Shown here piece after piece: positions 13,254 to 23,918 of a stretch of DNA of 64,000 nt. The position numbers and the translations under genes were made by a program. Source of the DNA: Periconia sp. R9002 (lineage: Eukaryota > Ascomycota > Dothideomycetes > Pleosporales > Periconiaceae); the NCBI GenBank assembly GCA_023627715.1, contig JAMAHW010000094.1, positions 62,001 through 126,000 on the forward strand, given 5' to 3'. Under the pieces are notes generated by a model. That model saw nothing but the letters and a program-made list of their open reading frames with translations, ran no database searches and was not told the DNA's origin. How positions within the stretch are numbered: position 1 is the first letter of the stretch; each line of letters starts with the position of its first letter.

Positions 13254-13617
13254 ATACACAACTACATACGTACAGCAAACCCCCTCTTTACCTATATGTA
13301 CATCTAAGAGTGAACATTTTATGACACATTTTTTAATACCTTTATGTATTTATACCGCCGGTAATCCATTTACTGATGCGATGCAACTAATTTTCAACAG
13401 CTAGCAATCATTCAATGTCGAACAGACTGTAATCAACAACGGAACATATCTGGTCTAAGGTTAAGAGGAGGATCAGTACGAAACCCTTTTATACCCAGTT
13501 ATCGACAGATTGATGGCCCCCAATTTTGTTACTACAGACAGTGACGACGAAACACCTAGGATGAACACGGCACAAGGAAACCGTACACACGACCATCCTA
13601 TCAACCGACGTTTCCCT

Positions 13618-15480
13618 CTACGACTGCAGCTCAACCCCAGTAGCAACCGCCGTATCCTCCTCCACATACTCATCCTCCTCCCCCCACCCCTCCCTAACAT
13701 CCTTCTCCAACCTCACAAACAGCAAATCCAACACCAGCGCAACCAGCGCAATCCCGCACCCAAACCACAGCGCCGACCGATACCCCAACAGCGGATTCTC
13801 ATTCGCCCTATCGACCTGCATCTCAATGGTCCCCGCAAACCCCAGCCCCATGCTATTCCCGTACAGCAGAAGCACGCCCGTCATGCTAGCCGCGACGCCC
13901 TGCTGTGAGCGGCTGACGGAGTTACTGGCGATGATCTGCGCCGCTGTGAAGACGAAGTCCGGACAGAACGACATGAGGATGGTGGCGGGGAAGACTTGGG
14001 CCCAGTAGGTTTGCTGGGCTGGCATGGTCGCGATGAGGATGTTGGATATGGCGACTGAGAGGAGCCCGATGGCGAGGATGTATTGTGCGGGCATGCGGGG
14101 GATCAGCCAGGATGCCCACCATGCGGCGAAGACGCCGAAGAAGGGGAAGGGGGTCTACGTTTGGTTTGGTTTTGGTTAGCAACGTTCCCCGTTCGAACGT
14201 ATTTTGAGGGAGTATGACGAACCAGAGCGGCGGCGAACTGGAGAACGGACCAGTTGCGGACTAATTGCACCCAGGCTACCATGTACCATAGCATGATCTG
14301 TTTTTTTGGAGGATCAGGGAACTGACAATATAGAGAAAATGTTGATCTCGTGAGGGAAGTGAGTGACTTACCCCAAAAGACATGAAACTCATCAACACGG
14401 ATACCATCAACGGAAGGAACGATGGAGCCTTCCACACACCAAGGGGCATGATAGGTTCCGGACAGTAAAACTCCCAAACGGCAAAAATGGCAAGGACGAC
14501 GACGCTCGCGATAAGGATGCCGATCTGGTACGGGTTCTGCCATCCCACGGCTGGAGCCTGACTGCAAAAAAACCCCCCAATTATCAGCAAAGACGAACTC
14601 GCAAACATACAAAAGAAAAAAAAAATCAACACTCACTTCCACGTGAAATTAAACAAAATCAACCCCGTCGTCCCCAACGCAGCCCCCACCCAATCAATCC
14701 TCCCCCCTCCATCCATCGGCCTCTCCTGCGGCAAAAGCCTCCACAGCACCCCAACGACCCCAGCAGCCAGCACGCCCAACACCAAAAACAAAACCCACCA
14801 CTCCGTAAACCGCGTGAAGATCCCCGCCAGCACCGCACCCAGATACCCACCGATGGGCGCCGCGGCGCCGAAGATGCCCAAGCAGAAGTTGCGCGAGCGC
14901 CCCGGCGGGAACGTGATGCCGATCATGGCGACGGCGTTGGGCAGGATGAGAGCACCGCCTATGCCGGTGAAGCCGCGTGCGATGTTGAAGGAGAGGAAGG
15001 AGCGGCACGCGATGTTTAGGAGGGAGAAGAGTGAGAACCAGGCGCTTCCTAGGAGGAGCATTTGCTTGTGGCCGTAGACAGAACCGAGTCGGCCGCTGAT
15101 GAGGACGAAGGTACCTTGCGTGAGCCTTTTCAAGGGAAAAAAAGAGGGAAAGTTAGATGTTTGATTGCAGAGTGTATATGTATTTGCCTGCCTGGTGGGA
15201 TCCAAACTCACGGATAACTAGCAGCGACCCAATTCGAAAGTCGAATATCGCCAACGCCTAGGTCTTTCCCGATTTCAAAACCACCGGTGACGGTTGCGCC
15301 GTTGGAGATCATTTGCACGAGGTTTGCGAGTAGCACGAAGGCAGCGATGGCGACCCGGCGTTTCGTCGATGCGGGGAGGCCTGCTGTCGTGCTGGTGGTG
15401 GATTCATGTTGTGCGATGATGGTAATTGGTGACGGCGAGGGCGGGCGTTCGATGGTGAGTGTGGTGGTGGTGGTCGACAT
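13618..15480 (-). CDS. MFS transporter, DHA2 (drug:H+ antiporter-2) type
   Basis: Membrane efflux or ion transporter of the major facilitator superfamily, most like the fungal Atr/Amf1 group. Five exons: 15480-15212, 15125-14637, 14561-14372, 14297-14223 and 14154-13618; about 519 aa. All introns are 68-86 bp. The last uses an atypical GTTCGT donor, but the join restores continuous membrane sequence (QFAAALTPFPFFGVF). A hydrophilic N-tail of about 45 residues precedes TM1. The loop after TM2 has the MFS signature GRLGSVYGHKQ, and the TM4-5 region has GFTGIGGALILPNAVAMIG, followed by GAAAPIGGYLGAV as in motif C. The C-tail is acidic. Substrate cannot be predicted. Confidence 0.9.
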
Positions 15481-15989
15481 ATTGAATAACGTTTTTTTCT
15501 AAAGAGCAGATCGTAGTACAAGCTTGCCACAAAACCATCTACAAAGTACATTAACATTATTATATATACTCAGACACCGTAGTTTCGGATAAATGTTCCT
15601 TTCTTGTGGATGGGAAAACCACCAAAATTCCCGCTTGCTTACTATTATCGCTTTTCGAAAATTGTATGTTGTAGGAATACCGCTCCTTACGAAAAGAGGT
15701 AGTTGATCGCCGAGTATTACTGTTTTGGGGTGATCGAATAGGGAAATGATGGTTGTTCATGACGCTACAGTTTTGTTGTTTTACACTGATTGGTACGTGA
15801 GGATCATTTTGCGGAAGGGATACCCAATTGAGTAACGATGATACAAGATGTGCGGCTTTGTTTGTTGGGAGGGTTCTGTGATTAGTAAAAACATTGTGGG
15901 TTAATGTTGGAGAGCGGGGAGGGCCAAGGCTTTCTATGATATGATGATGCTATGGGGCGGCAGAAGGTATTTTGTTGACTGATTGGTAA
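15481..15989. other. Intergenic region
   Basis: About 0.5 kb upstream of the minus-strand MFS gene. AT-rich, with no gene or repeat that I can support. Confidence 0.5.
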
Positions 15990-17177
15990 GGAAAACCCGT
16001 TTGTTGTAGTGGCAAGCAGAACTGCAAATATGGCGTCTGGCAATTATTTGGAGTCTATATCGCCAGCAGATATTACCTAACGAGTCCTCTTCATCGACTG
16101 GAGCATCTATTCGCTCGCTCGCCCAGTATAGGTGTCCAGAGAATCGCCAGGGATATCCAGTCTGCGATCCGTGAGACAGGGAGAGATATGCGAGCGATCA
16201 ATGGAGGCAGAATCAACCAAATCGAACAAAGTCAACGGCAGATAACCCCGTCAGCAAAAGAAGACCGGTTGAAGCTCGAAGAGGCCAGTACCATTTTGAC
16301 TGCACTAGAAATCCGGAATGGCAACGATAGGTTGGACGTCTTAGGTTGGCTGCTCAATTTGGATGCGGCTAACGATCGGGTTGATCTGGAGCGATATGAG
16401 GAAAGTCTTCAAGAGACAATCCATTATCTTAAGAGAATCCCACCATTAGACGTCGACGGACATGTGTTCAACCGACCGGAGTTTGATAAGTGGAAGAAAG
16501 GCACCGAATCTTCTCTATTTTTCCTACATGAAACACAATCGTAGCTCCGGATCAAACACCGCATAGCTGGCTCACCCGCAGCTGTGCAGCCGATTAGTAT
16601 ATTTAGCTCTGTCTTTTGGAGCCAGCAGAGTAAGGAGTCTTCTACAATTTTAGCACATTACCTGTATCGATTATCATACGCCATCAACTCCACCGCAGGA
16701 GGAGACCGCGCCAACCGTCGTCTTTTCTATCATCTATTAAATTCTGAGGTCCGAAAAAGGCAAACGCATCATCTGCAACGAAGACAGTTTTGCGTTCTTC
16801 AAGCAAGCATCGATGCATTAGAGAATACATCCGCAACGAAGCAAATAGGCGCAAGAGGTCGGAGACTGAACATGATTCTGAACAATGCGCTGAAAGAGCT
16901 GGATGTAAGGTGGCTGGTTGTGATTGACCGCATCGAGAAGTTGCAGCTAGGAATGGAACACGTCATGGAGCTTCCAGTGGAAATGATGGAAAGATCAAAA
17001 ACGACTCTGAAAGTCTTTGTCACGACTCGTTCTCGGCTGACCTTTGAGGGTGAAGATTTGAGGAAACGACTAGATGGAAGATATGCAAAGTTAATAATCA
17101 ATCAAGACGACCAAGAAGCACTTTATATGCGCGTTTCATGTATGCATTTATCTCGCTCAGGTAACCGCCCCTCCTGA
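15990..17177 (+). pseudogene. Degraded NACHT/STAND-type NTPase fragment
   Basis: One frame is open from 15990 to 17177 except for a single TAG at 16542-16544. Before the stop is the linker that precedes the NTPase domain in fungal NACHT/ankyrin proteins: an EWL-like LGWLLNLD helix, then FDKWKKGTESSLFFLH, which matches the usual F-x-x-W...SSLLWLHG run into the P-loop. After the stop the expected Walker A is present only as AGSPAAVQP, lacking the GK[ST]. QQSKESSTILAHYLYRLSY, a Walker B-like LDVRWLVVIDRIE and a sensor-like VFVTTRSRL then follow in order. The frame ends before winged-helix or repeat regions. Stop codon, lost P-loop lysine and truncation all argue for a relic of a heterokaryon-incompatibility/NLR-like gene. 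A sequencing error could explain the stop but not the P-loop. Confidence 0.62.
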
Positions 17178-17317
17178 TTCTATAAAAGTTCTGTTCCAGT
17201 CGCCCTAACTCCAAATCGTGGGATCTCGTGTGGGTGGTATCTCATGTAAAAACTGGTGGAAGTCATGCCGACGGAGGCTTCAATGGGGTATCGTATACGG
17301 ACCGAGGGGCGGTCAAC

Positions 17318-17678
17318 TTATTTGACGATGCCATCATCGGCGTTGAAGCAGTCCTCGAAGCCCTTGGTGTGCTTATTGGAGGCGTGCTCGGTCAACATCT
17401 TGCGGGAGGTGGTGCTTTGGAAGGACTGGAAGCATGTCTTGCACTTGATGGTGAGGGCGGCGGCGTTCTTGAAGTCGTTAGCAGGAGGACGTTGGAGAGA
17501 GGCGACGCAATGTATGAGTTGAACGCACCGACTTGAGTTGACTCTTGGGTTCAGAGCCCTTTGCCTTCGCAGCGTTACGCTCCCTCTTCTGTGCTGCCCT
17601 GCCCCGCGGTTAGTTACCACCCCACATGCGCATCGGCTGCGAGCGCGAGTTGAGATCTTACCTGTTGCCGTTACCCAT
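17318..17678 (-). CDS. Small zinc-finger protein, SERF-like N-terminus plus zf-Met2 (At2g23090 type)
   Basis: Three exons, 17678-17662, 17598-17529 and 17467-17318, encode about 78 aa. The first exon has only 17 nt (MGNGNR junction). Both introns (63 and 61 bp) show good signals, including a TGCTAAC branch site in the second. The product begins MGNGNRAAQKRERNAAKAK, a basic SERF/4F5-like stretch. It continues with SQLKSNAAALTIKCKTCFQS and a C2H2 finger, C-x2-C...H-x4-H (EHASNKH), ending ADDGIVK. This is the length and layout of eukaryotic zf-Met2 mini-proteins. Function in fungi is not established; nucleic acid binding is plausible. It is divergent from the zinc transporter 965 bp away. Confidence 0.86.
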
Positions 17679-18643
17679 GATGACCGATCACTGGTTGGAA
17701 GCCGTGAGTATCTCTGGACCAGAAGATGCGAGGATCTAGCGAGCTGAGGGTGACAGGAGGTTCCGCTGGCAATTGTGAGACGTTTTTTCGGCGCCGGTTT
17801 GAGGTTTGGTCTGGCCATTCTGGCCATTGCACGCCATGCCTCTTCTGTCCTAGCACCCATCCATCCCCGACATCCCGCACCTGTCTACAAGAACCCAAGT
17901 ACCGAACCAATCTACTCCACCATGTATGCACCCGTGATATTTGTGCACATCGGCACCCTCCAACCTCTGTGAAGTTTAAATTTTATACGCTTGTCTTCCA
18001 TTACTTCAATCACACCTTGTCCCGGATGAGTGAACTCTCTCTTCCTTCAATATTCAGTGCCACGTCACCAGCCTGCATACTACATAGTTCAGCCATCACT
18101 ATCACCATCACCGTCCCTTCACCCAGCACAAGCCAACAAGGTGCTGACATATTAACCACTGTATATCTGCGAATGCCGCCGTGTGCTGCGTCGTGTCGTG
18201 CCATTTTTCATTTTTTGCAGTCCGTGCCGTCATGAAACAGACGTGGCCAAAATCCTGCGACTCGTTAACTGTTCGTTGATTCGTTTCAGGCCGCTATCCC
18301 GATATGTCTTCGATAACATATCGAACTAACATCCTCACGTTGCATTCGCAATATAGCCTCCCGCAGACTCAAATCACACGTATATATATGTGTCAAGCGG
18401 CTATACACTTCTCTTACAATTTTCAAATCATTGACTCTTTCTTCATTCCTCCTTCCATGCGCAAGCTCTAGTCCATCCTCGTCCATCACCTTGAAGCTCG
18501 TCCCAGGCAAGCGTACTAGTTGTGTTGTCAGTACGACCTTCTTCACACCTATTTAAGCACGATTCTACACCTTCTAGCACCTCTCCTCCATCACGTCCCA
18601 GCGACAGTCTCTCTTTTCTGCCATCTCCTCTCTGCGGTGCACC
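17679..18643. other. Divergent promoter region (zinc-finger protein / zinc transporter)
   Basis: About 1 kb without a credible gene. It must hold the promoters of both flanking genes. CT-rich leader sequence precedes the transporter ATG, and a near-match to a zinc-responsive element sits at 18488-18498. Confidence 0.5.
18488..18498 (+). promoter_or_regulatory. Candidate zinc-responsive element (Zap1-like)
   Basis: ACCTTGAAGCT matches the yeast Zap1 consensus ACCTTNAAGGT at 10 of 11 positions, 146 bp before the start codon of the zinc transporter. Similar strings occur by chance elsewhere in the window, including within coding DNA, so position is the main support. Confidence 0.35.
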
Positions 18644-20002
18644 ATGGCTCACTCCCACCATTCCCATGATCATGCAGATGATCACCATCACGGACATGAA
18701 CATGGCAAATCCAGATTCCAAATATCCCGCAAGAATCGACTCCGCGCCGTCATCGCCATATCATTCTCCTTCTTCATTGCTGAAATAGCAAGTACGATCA
18801 TTACCCATCTTTCACCTCCAACCAAAAAAAAACATGTGTAGACTAACGTACAATAGTCGGCTTCTGGACTGGCTCTCTTGCGCTCGTCGCGGATGCATTT
18901 CACTACTTCAACGACCTAATCTCCTTCATCATTGCCCTGATTGCCGTCCACAAGACCGAATCCAAGAACGCCCCTCCCGAGTCACTCTCCTATGGTTGGT
19001 CGCGAGCAAGTCTATTAGGTGCTTTCTGTAGGTGTCACAATCCAAATAACCCGTTTATAACCACTCCAAGTGCCATGTAAACGGTCCACGTAGCAGTACA
19101 ACCAGAAACTATTGGAGAAACATTCACTAACCTTGCACTCCCTCCATTTAGTCAACGGCGTCTTCCTTCTCGCCCTCGGCCTGTCCATCTTCCTCCAATC
19201 CATCGAGCGCTTCATCTCCATCGAAACCGTCGAACGACCCATGCTCATCCTCATCATCGGCAGCGTAGGCCTAGGGCTCAACCTTATCTCAGCGCTCTTC
19301 CTCCACGAGCACGACCACAGCCACGGCGGGCATTCCCACGGAGGCACCGAAGAAGCCGCGACCCACACCTCGACCACCAGCCTCCCTTCCCCTACCTCCC
19401 ACGCCTCCCACCACCACGCATCCCTCACTGCTACGCCCTCTAGCGGGATGGATCTCGGCATAGCAGGCGTACTCCTCCACGTTTGCGGCGACGTCATCAA
19501 CAACATCGGTGTCATCATCTCAGCAGTCATCATCTGGCAAACAAACTCCCCAAAAAGATACTACGCCGACCCCGCCGTCTCCCTCTTCATCGCCTTCATG
19601 ATCTTCCTCTCCGCCATCCCCCTGACCAAGCGCTCCGGAAACATTCTCCTACAATCCGCGCCGGCGGGCGTCAAGCTCGATCTGCTCAAGCGCGACCTCG
19701 AATCCATCCCCGGCGTCCAGAGCGTCCACGAACTCCACGTCTGGCAGCTCGATCAGAGGAAAACGGTCGCGACCGCGCATGTCGTTGTCGCCGAGGCGCA
19801 GCTGCACAGCTTCATGGAAAAGAGGAAAATCTTGGGTGAATGTCTACACGCCTATGGCATCCACAGTGCGACGTTGCAGCCCGAACTGGCGGCGTCGGGC
19901 CGGAGTAGCTTGGAGACTGTGACAGCGGACCCGGCAGCGACGTCGGAGAAGTGTGGGGTTACATGTGGCACGCTTTGCGAGCCGCTCAAGTGCTGTATTT
20001 GA
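18644..20002 (+). CDS. zrc1: Cation diffusion facilitator, vacuolar zinc transporter (Zrc1/Cot1-like)
   Basis: Exports Zn2+ (and possibly Co2+/Cd2+) from cytosol into the vacuole or ER by proton antiport. Three exons, 18644-18791, 18857-19027 and 19152-20002; about 389 aa. Intron 1 (65 bp) has a GACTAAC branch site. Intron 2 is 124 bp, and its join restores the family motif LLGAFFNGVFLLALGL. The start codon opens a His-rich N-tail (MAHSHHSHDHADDHHHGHEH). Zinc-site motifs are H-x3-D in TM2 (HYFND) and in TM5 (HVCGD). A His-rich loop (HEHDHSHGGHSHGG) lies between TM4 and TM5. The C-terminal domain has the expected cytosolic fold region. The extreme C-terminus is Cys-rich (CGVTCGTLCEPLKCCI), an unusual extra metal-binding patch. 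Confidence 0.95.
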
Positions 20003-21929
20003 GCCGTGTGTTTTTGTCTTGCGCTTTTTTTGCCGGCGTAAAGGGAGTCTCGGGCGAAAAGAGGGGGAGTTGATATTATCCTCCAGCAGTTTTTTTTTTC
20101 GCTCTCACCCTTTTGGTAGTTTTTGGTGTTTACTAGAAATGCAAATATACCTATTCTTAACATTGATTTTGTTACTTAAGACCATCCGCCCCTTTTCTCC
20201 TAGTCACTCATTTTTTGGGGACTTTTTTTTGTTTGCTGTTCGAGGTAGATCCCCCTCAAACAGTTCAGCTATACAGTATCTTCCGTTCCAGACAATACAC
20301 CCTCCCTCACTCCCTCCAATCACCGCCCATCCAAGATCCTCACATACTCAAACCCACTACATACTCACCGCAATACCCTCACGTAGACTACCACCATACA
20401 TACCTATACGTTTTCCTTCTCTTACTTCTATAGTAGAGAGGGATAAGGCAGTGTAGGATTTGTACGCGGTGTGTGAAGGGGAGTAGGAGGGTTTGTTTAT
20501 ATATACATACATACATACCTATGTCCATGCATCTCCAACACGTACTTACTCCTTTACTCACACGCACGCACGCCGTTCATGTACAACACATAACTACCTA
20601 CCTACCTACCTAACTACCTACATATCAAACCAAACACTCACTCCAACCTAACCTCTGTCCCCCAAGCAAGCCAAGAAAAAAACCCCCCTCCGGGAGCCAC
20701 ATAATCCCACAAGCACATACACACACAACACACAAACTCCGACCCCAAAAAAGTACCTACCAACGTCTAACGTACCCACGACACGCCATCCAATCTTCCT
20801 TCTTCAAGAGGACGGAAGTCGCGTCCGTTCCGTTCCGTTCGATACTTGTGCAAGGCAAGGCAAGGCCCCCTCCTGGTGAGTTCGTTACGAGATGGAAGAT
20901 AGCTAGCAGTTTGAGGTGAAACAAAGAAAGGGAGTGTGGAGTGTGTATCAGTTCGTCAGCGATAGAAAGAATAGCAATGGCAAGTGTGAGTGTGAATAAA
21001 GCCCAATATAAGTACGATGATAGCGAAATGCGTGTGGTAATTAACAGCTGGGGTAACGGACATGTTAGACTACTTAGGTACGTGGTGATAGTGGGGGAGG
21101 GGGCAGAGATATTTGTACGAGGTAAGTAAGCATTCACGACATTCTTTACACGGGAAAGTCTGGCGTATAGTCAGTCACCCGCAGAATCTCATCACGTGGC
21201 ACCATCAAACGACAATCAGGCAAGGAGGTGATGTGTGTCGATTTCCTTGCGCTACTACTAACCAACTTATCCTGGATACTTAGTCCACCGTAGATATCGA
21301 GCCATAGCGGCGACACACATTTCCGAAGATTTCTTCCTCCTCTTCCATTTGCAAAACAATCCAACCATCAGATCCATGAACCTTGTCCGGGCATAACGAA
21401 AAAATGATCCAAAGCCCGATTGCTGATGATGTTGTTGATTTGTTTCTCACTTGGTTGGAGTGGGGTGATAGTACATGTTGCATGGCTTCCGATTGTTGTT
21501 GTATGTTATTCGAGCGCCAGCATGATGATGAGGGTGGCAATGAGGATGATGATGGTGGAGGTGGGGATTATTATGATGGGGCTCAGAAACGACAGAAAGC
21601 AGGGGCTCCGGGAAATGCTGGGGATGTGGAATAGGATGCTAAACGCTAGGGCAAGCAAGATGAGGTCGAAAGTACTTTCCAAAGGGAAGACCGGCCAGGG
21701 AGGATGGTGAATGTATCCAAGGCAATATCAGGATGCGGTGGCGCTGGACGGATCAGGTCGTACCTGGATAGCGGCGGAAGGGGATCCCAATCTGTCGCTG
21801 ATATTCACGTTAACCGGTAGTCGAAAACGAGCCAAGCATCCGTGCCGCAGCTCCCTCCAATAGAGAAGTAATGCGAATATGAGATAATGAAACAAGACAA
21901 AAAAGAATGACAGCAGCCCACCCTGCATG
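20003..21929. other. Long convergent intergenic region with simple repeats
   Basis: About 1.9 kb with no supported gene. Simple repeats include TACA units near 20500-20518 and ACCT units near 20590-20630. Open frames at 20757-21137 (minus) and 21383-21710 (plus) are low-complexity and lack introns, start context or family resemblance. Confidence 0.55.
20581..20630 (+). repeat. Short tetranucleotide repeat (CTAC/ACCT)
   Basis: Imperfect CTAC tetranucleotide array, with about five perfect units in the middle and degenerate units on both sides, in gene-free DNA. Confidence 0.7.
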
Positions 21930-23918
21930 TCATGCACCGTTAGTGGTCCCGGTCCCACCCCGGTGCTCCACTGGATTGGGAGCAGCACGCTGGGGATGAT
22001 GGGAGTGACAGCCAGGGTGGTCACAGCAGCGGGATGGCGGCATATGATGAGATTGTACGTCGTCGTAGTCGTCATCATCATAATAATCATCCTGTCCGTC
22101 CAGTGCTTCATCTTCCGGGCGCCGGTCGTAGCCACCGGGAGGATTCTGAGCCTGTTGTGAATTGGCCGCATTGCTCTGCTTTTTGCTCTGCTTCTTTCCC
22201 TTGCGTCCCTTCATTCTAGCTTTAGCAAGCAGTCTACGCTTCTCAGCCAGTCTCCTGCGGTCTGCCAGGTCTTTTTTCTCATAAAGCCGTATCAATGCCT
22301 CAGGCGGGCGACCAAAGATATCCTCGTACTCACAAAACTCGCAGATCCATGGAGGATTGGGTGGGTTTTGGCTGTTCGCATACTCTTGGGCTAGGCGGCG
22401 TTTGCGGGCGGCATATGCGTACATTTTGCTGGCACTGCGTCGGGGTTTTGGCGGTGGGGGTGGCGGCGGCGGCGGGGCTTGCTGGTTGGCTTGCTGGCTG
22501 GCTTGCTGTTTAGCTGCCCGACGATGCTGATCGATAGTGTTCATCGATTCCGATATGCCCCCATTGCTGATACGAAGGCCGCCTGTTTGAGTGGCATGAT
22601 TCGCATGTGTTGGGTTCTCGGTGCGGACGGGCGGGCGGGCGCGAGATTGAGATGCCGGTGCCCCCGTGCCCTGAGGATAGTGAGGGACCTGAGGATAAGC
22701 ACCGGGCATGGCGTTTTCCTGTCCAGGCCAAGCCATCTTAGTAGCGGAATCGGAACCGCAGGTAAAGGTAAATTGTGTCTTATTGGAGGGATTTTTGGAG
22801 GCTTCCTGCTGCAGCAGGCTGACGTTCTCGTTGCCGGGATGAGGTGGTGTAGCTTGGGCGTTGGCGATGGCAGTAGAGATGATGCCGCCCTGGTCTGGGG
22901 TTCCTACAAAAAACAGTCAGCGCACGGACACTAGTGCTGAATCGCAATTTCCCAAAATGTAAAGTGAAGGCATACGTTTGCTGCTTGCTTTGGCATTGGC
23001 GAGTGACGTGGAATTACCCAGCACCCGCCGCTCCGATCGCCCCGAAGCAGATCGCCCAAATCTTCCCCTTCCCGCGCCCGATATGCCCGTTCCCGCATTC
23101 ATATTGTTATTCATCATATTGTGCTGCGGCGTGGAAGGCGCAGAGCCGTAGTAGCGCCCCAGCCCATCTCCATCGTCCAGCGCCGCCATATCGTGCGGTT
23201 GTGAAATACCCATGCTGGCCATCTCCGCTGACAGGTTGGTATGATGAGAATTAGCGCCACCCATGTTTGGGATTTTGCGCTTTTTCTTGTTATTTGTGTT
23301 CTCAAATGACTCATAGCCGTCCACCGAAGACGCGGTTGACCCGGGTTTTGCGTATGCAGGCGTCCCCGCGAGCTTCCCAGGAGGATTACGGCTGTAATGA
23401 TAGCTGGGAGAAGATGGCATCGGAGCACCCCGCTCATCCTCCTCCTCCTCGCTTTCCACCTCGGAATGATTATGTCCGCAGTGGCATGCGTGGTGCTCGG
23501 TCTCACCTAGACGTAATGCCCGGGTGCTTCGTTCGCCCGAGTTGTAGGGGAAATTGAAGAGCGGACCGGACGAGGGAGGATGAGGGGGGTAGGCCATATG
23601 TTCAGCTTGCTCGGGGGACATGCGATCGCGCAGTCGACGTTTAGGCATGGGGCGAATGGGGCGATCGGGATACATGGGCGAAGCTGTATCGGGGGAGGAT
23701 CGCAGCGGCGAGGAACGATTCCATTCATAGCCTGTAAAGCGAAAAGGGGGTGTTAGATACGCCGTCATTGACCAAAGAAAAGTCAAAAGTGCCATGGTGG
23801 CGACAACGATTGCGGTGTTCAAGTACGACAGACCGAGGGGAAGGACAGAGGAAGGGCTGCTACAGGACGTGGGGTCGTGCAAAGAGCTCAGATACGTACC
23901 AGCAGTCGCCGCTGCCAT
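21930..23918 (-). CDS. Conserved Pezizomycotina protein of unknown function with CEFCEYE motif
   Basis: Three exons, 23918-23900, 23731-22976 and 22903-21930; about 582 aa. The first coding exon has only 19 nt and the first intron 168 bp. The splice yields MAAATAGYEWNRSSPLRSSP, followed by YPDRPIRPMPKRRLRDRMS, a motif I associate with uncharacterised proteins across filamentous ascomycetes. The middle is disordered, with a CHCGHN element, an acidic SEEEEDE patch and Met/Asn runs. The C-terminal third has a Pro run, then WICEFCEYEDIFGRPPEALI and a long basic helix rich in K/R (AEKRRLLAKARMKGRKGKK). It ends in a Cys/His-rich segment (RCCDHPGCHSHH). Spaced cysteines suggest metal binding; the basic helix suggests a nuclear role. 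Both are inference. The exact C-terminus is slightly uncertain. Confidence 0.82.

Larger units (their letters stand above)
12233..13617. other. Convergent intergenic region with repeats and assembly gap
   Basis: About 1.4 kb between convergent genes. It contains three tandem copies of ACCATTC (12727-12747), a perfect 12-bp palindrome around CACGTG (12711-12722), a TATATAA-like box near 12804, a stretch resembling a fungal leader (12840-13070), an 8-bp microsatellite and a run of Ns. No convincing protein is encoded. Confidence 0.6.

Noticed and set aside
13006..13404. Frame running through the microsatellite and N gap
   Set aside because: Produced by repeat codons and Ns; not evidence of a gene.
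14363..15019. 218-codon open frame on plus
   Set aside because: Antisense to MFS exons and introns; no family resemblance.
20757..21137. 126-codon minus frame
   Set aside because: Low-complexity Thr/Leu/Ser sequence without family signal or splice structure.
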